Part shown: in pieces, positions 50,832-53,512 of the stretch | Layout of the letters: each line of letters begins with the position of its first letter | Position numbering within the stretch: the first letter of the stretch is position 1 | Source of the DNA: [Clostridium] symbiosum | Lineage (GTDB): Bacteria; Bacillota; Clostridia; Lachnospirales; Lachnospiraceae | Assembly: GCA_021769625.1 (NCBI GenBank) | Contig: JAETSN010000027.1 | Location: forward strand, 1 to 53,512 | Direction: 5' to 3' | DNA length: 53,512 nucleotides | Made by a program: the position numbers and the translations under genes | The notes under the pieces: generated by a model | Databases searched by the model: none | What the model saw: only the letters and a program-made list of their open reading frames with translations | What the model was told of the DNA's origin: nothing

Positions 50832-52367
50832 ATGGGTATTTTAAAAAAGCATAAAAAATTTACGATCAGAAATCAGTTCTCTTTTATTTTTATTTTGACG
50901 ATGATATTTGTTCTGTTTCTCTGCTGGCTGACGAATTCGGCATATCTGGGACGATATTATCTGTGGAATAAAGAAAATGCCATTTATAATGCGTATTTGC
51001 AGTTTGGCAAAGCGGCGGACGAAGGCATACTGAATACGGACGAATTCGATATTACCTGGCAGAGGATCTGCGACAAATATAATATCAATGTGATCATTCT
51101 GGATGCGGATTCAAAGACAGTGAAGTGTTCCGGCAATGATCCGGAATTTCTGGTGCGCCAGCTTATGGACTGTTTTTTTAACAGGGAGAGTATCGAAAAA
51201 AACCAGCATCCGAGAATCATAAAAGAGGAAAACAATTATACCATGCATATTGTGGAAGATCCCCGTATGGGAACGGATTTTGTGGAGATGTGGGGAGTAT
51301 TGAACAACGGAAACCTGTTCCTGATACGCAGCCCGATGGAGAGCATTCAGGAGAGCGTGAGGATATCCAATCGGTTTTTGCTCTATTCCGGCATGTTGGT
51401 AATTGTGTTGGGATCTTTTATTCTGGATATTATGGCGAACAGGATTTCCAGGCCGATCCTCAGGCTGGCTAATATTTCGGAAAAAATGACGCATCTGGAT
51501 TTTGATGCAAAATATGACGGGAGCGGTGCTGCGGAGGTGGAGATCCTCGGAAAAAATATCAATGAGCTTTCAGAAACTCTGGAGAGTACGATTTCGGAAC
51601 TCAAGACCGCCAATAACGAACTGCAGCGGGATATTGAAAAAAAAGAAAAAGTCGATGAGATGCGGAGGGAGTTTCTTTCCAATGTCTCCCATGAACTGAA
51701 AACGCCGATCGCTCTGATCCAGGGATACGCCGAAGGATTAAAAGAAGGTATCAATGACGATCTGGAGAGCAGAGAGTTTTATTGTGATGTCATTATGGAT
51801 GAGGCTTCCAAAATGAACATCATGGTAAAAAAACTGCTCACGCTGAATCAGCTGGAAGCCGGAAATAATATGGTGGCGATGGAGCGGTTTGATCTGGTGA
51901 TGCTGGTGAAGAATTATCTGCTCTCTGCCGATATACTGATCAGGCAGAGCGCTGCAAAAGTGCGGCTTGGTGCAGAAGAAAAGGTATATGTCTGGGCGGA
52001 TGAGTTTAAGGTCGAAGAAGTATTTATGAATTATTTTACAAATGCCCTGCATCATCTCTCGGGCGATAAGATCATTGATGTAAAGATCACGGAACAGGAA
52101 GAGACGGTAAGATTGTCAGTCTTTAACACGGGAGATCCGATACCGGAGGAGAGTTTGCCGCACTTATGGGAAAAATTTTATAAAGTGGATAAGGCAAGAT
52201 GCCGGGAGTACGGAGGGAGCGGTATCGGACTGTCCATTGTAAAAGCGGTCATGGAGTCGCTCCATCAGCCATATGGGGTGGTCAATTACGATAATGGAGT
52301 GGAGTTCTGGATCGAACTTGAAAAAGCAAAAGAGAGTAGTAGCCAAAGGCCGGAGAAAGAGGTATAA
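50832..52367 (+). CDS. Sensor histidine kinase with extracellular domain and HAMP
   Basis: A 511-residue kinase. Transmembrane helix 1 is about 14-34, an extracellular sensor of about 140 residues follows, and helix 2 is about 181-202. HAMP follows (about 203-255), then HisKA with H287 in FLSNVSHELKTPIALIQGYA, and the ATPase domain with the GSGIGLSIVK box. The start at 50832 has no ribosome site and lies only about 5 bases after a TACTAT -10-like box, so the transcript may be leaderless. The nearest regulator without a partner is at 47816. What it senses is unknown. Confidence 0.93.
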   Translation: MGILKKHKKFTIRNQFSFIFILTMIFVLFLCWLTNSAYLGRYYLWNKENAIYNAYLQFGKAADEGILNTDEFDITWQRICDKYNINVIILDADSKTVKCSGNDPEFLVRQLMDCFFNRESIEKNQHPRIIKEENNYTMHIVEDPRMGTDFVEMWGVLNNGNLFLIRSPMESIQESVRISNRFLLYSGMLVIVLGSFILDIMANRISRPILRLANISEKMTHLDFDAKYDGSGAAEVEILGKNINELSETLESTISELKTANNELQRDIEKKEKVDEMRREFLSNVSHELKTPIALIQGYAEGLKEGINDDLESREFYCDVIMDEASKMNIMVKKLLTLNQLEAGNNMVAMERFDLVMLVKNYLLSADILIRQSAAKVRLGAEEKVYVWADEFKVEEVFMNYFTNALHHLSGDKIIDVKITEQEETVRLSVFNTGDPIPEESLPHLWEKFYKVDKARCREYGGSGIGLSIVKAVMESLHQPYGVVNYDNGVEFWIELEKAKESSSQRPEKEV

Positions 52368-52449
52368 TCCATAGAGGAGCGAAGAACTCAGACAAGGTTT
52401 ATTTTGAGGTCGGATCATTATTGTTAAAAATATAAAGGTGGAAACGGTT

Positions 52450-53190
52450 ATGAGAACAGAAAAATTGAAAAAGATCATGGTGTTTGGTATGGTTTCCTGC
52501 CTGCTTACAGGCTGTGGAAATGTAATTCCGGAACTGACGGAGGAGGAAGCTTCCCTGATCGCGACTTATGCGGCGGATGTGACGCTTTCACACAGCAGGG
52601 AATCCGCGTCCAGACTGATCGATACGGAAGCGGAGACGGCCCGTCTGGAAGAACTTTCGCAAAAAATAGAAAAGATGCAGGAAGAAAAGGCGCTGGAAGA
52701 AGAGGAAGAGGCGGAAGCGACAGAATATTCGACCAATGCCGGCGGGGCGGAAGAAAACCTGCAGAGAGCAGAAAATATTGCGGATTTTATCGGGTTGGAT
52801 GGTTTTCAGGTAAGCTATGACGGATACGAGATCAAAAAAAGTTATACGGCTGATGAAACGGAAGAATGGGAACCGACTTTTGACGCAACGACAGGCCAGA
52901 ATCTGCTGATCATAAAATTAAAGGTGACAAATATTTCAGGTGCACCGGCGGTGGCGGATGTACTTTCCAAAGATATGATGTTTTCCATCGGGGCGGACGG
53001 CGGCATCAGCAGTATGGCTTTTGTGACGATGCTCCTGAATGATTTTGCCTTTGCGCAGGATGAGCTGGATGCGGGAGAGAGCAGGCAGTATGTCCTGATC
53101 ACACAGATCGACGAAAATATCACAGAGGTCGGTTCCATCTCTTTACATATGAAAAAAGGAGATGAAAATATGATTGTGGCCCTGCAATAA
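52450..53190 (+). CDS. Lipoprotein with a DUF4352-like domain
   Basis: A 246-residue exported lipoprotein. The ATG at 52450 follows GGTGG. The lipobox is LLTGC with modified C22. A helical, Glu-rich stretch (about 75-100) follows. The C-terminal half is beta-rich (FQVSYDGYEIKKS, NLLIIKLKVTNISG, and DELDAGESRQYVLIT), in the style of DUF4352 immunoglobulin-like domains. Its role is unknown. It lies 82 bases after the kinase; a shared function is possible but not shown. Confidence 0.8.
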   Translation: MRTEKLKKIMVFGMVSCLLTGCGNVIPELTEEEASLIATYAADVTLSHSRESASRLIDTEAETARLEELSQKIEKMQEEKALEEEEEAEATEYSTNAGGAEENLQRAENIADFIGLDGFQVSYDGYEIKKSYTADETEEWEPTFDATTGQNLLIIKLKVTNISGAPAVADVLSKDMMFSIGADGGISSMAFVTMLLNDFAFAQDELDAGESRQYVLITQIDENITEVGSISLHMKKGDENMIVALQ

Positions 53191-53250
53191 GCAGTAAATA
53201 TGCCGATTTGGCGAAAAAAGAAAAATATTTAATTTTTTTGAAAAAAGTTG

Positions 53251-53279
53251 TTGACAAAGTTTGGTATTGGATGTAATAT
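53251..53279 (+). promoter_or_regulatory. Strong promoter of the gene leaving the window
   Basis: A consensus TTGACA (53251-53256), a 17-base spacer and TAATAT (53274-53279). It leads to a leader of about 145 bases before the start codon at 53430. Confidence 0.8.
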
Positions 53280-53285
53280 AGATTT

Positions 53286-53429
53286 TGCTGCTGACGGAAA
53301 TCAGCAGAGAACCTTGACAAATAAACAGTAATGCAGCCCTGAAAAATTCCGAAGCTGCGAAGTAAGCGGAGTGCGGAGCCGCAAGGCGTGCGCGAAGCGG
53401 AAACCGGGCAGGCCCGGTGGAGCAGCGGA
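53286..53429 (+). other. Structured 5' leader of the window-edge gene
   Basis: CTGCTGA and TCAGCAG near the 5' end form a 7-pair hairpin with a CGGAAA loop. Downstream, ATTCC...GCTGC near 53346 pairs with GCAGCGGAAT just before the start codon, enclosing GC-rich GCGAAGCGG and GCCCGG runs. I know no riboswitch class with this pattern. It could be a translational switch. Confidence 0.45.
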
Positions 53430-53512
53430 ATGATTTCAGAGAAAGAAAAAAGACGAACAGACAAACCTAAGAAAGCAGTAAAAAAGGAAAAAGCCAAGTT
53501 TAGCTTGGCCGG
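53430..53512 (+). CDS. First codons of an unidentified gene running off the window
   Basis: ATG at 53430 opens a frame to the window end: about 27 codons, MISEKEKRRTDKPKKAVKKE and then AKFSLA. The stretch is lysine-rich, like a cytosolic N-terminal tail ahead of a membrane segment. GGTGGAG lies about 9 bases before. A consensus promoter upstream supports it. However, GCCAAG and CTTGGC near 53493-53508 form a hairpin that on the other strand would be followed by a T run, so a minus-strand terminator is possible and this frame may be false. Confidence 0.4.
   Translation, partial: MISEKEKRRTDKPKKAVKKEKAKFSLA

Overview
The window reads as chromosome of an anaerobic, low-to-mid GC Firmicute of class Clostridia, most likely Lachnospiraceae. 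Supporting points are strong GGAGG ribosome-binding sites, TTGACA/TATAAT-type promoters, the gapA-pgk-tpiA-gpmI-eno-secG-rnr-smpB-ssrA gene order typical of Firmicutes, a clostridial class B sortase, a long fused CoA-dehydratase activase and a Cpr/LanFEG-type antimicrobial-peptide module. This assignment is inference from gene content; no 16S gene is present.

Region 1 (1-9.4 kb) is the right end of a siphovirus-type prophage. It holds the tape measure (cut by the window edge), distal tail protein, tail-associated lysin-like protein, a large receptor-binding/adhesin protein, holin, endolysin, and then a Tn916-type excisionase and tyrosine integrase. A cluster of GTGTAAAA repeats follows the integrase and probably marks the attachment end.

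Region 2 (9.5-24 kb) is chromosomal: a low-molecular-weight protein tyrosine phosphatase, a two-component system divergent from a LanFEG-like ABC transporter, a 1411-residue 2-hydroxyacyl-CoA dehydratase activase-family protein, a rhomboid-like membrane protein with a zinc ribbon, a degenerate sigma-like protein, a 135-bp inverted-repeat element, a PHP-family histidinol phosphatase preceded by a possible small RNA, and a putative C39-like cysteine peptidase.

Region 3 (24-46.2 kb) is the lower-glycolysis and RNA quality-control backbone: gapA, pgk, tpiA, gpmI, eno, secG, rnr, smpB, ssrA (tmRNA). Accessory blocks interrupt it: a small membrane protein; a large surface protein with its own sortase B and a zinc-ribbon/SH3 protein; a MoxR ATPase / VWA metallopeptidase-like / leucine-rich-repeat trio; and a LytTR-DUF3021 regulator pair. 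The enolase is unusual twice over, with two insertions in the protein and a hairpin that buries its ribosome-binding site.

Region 4 (46.2-53.5 kb) carries a small conserved-looking protein, rpe, a membrane/coiled-coil protein, an OmpR-family response regulator, a glucose-type PTS (IIA and IICB), a sensor kinase with almost no leader, a lipoprotein, and the promoter, structured leader and first codons of a gene that leaves the window. PTS, glycolysis and rpe together suggest a sugar-metabolism neighbourhood, with the split two-component system a candidate regulator. No rRNA, tRNA, CRISPR array or IS transposase was seen.
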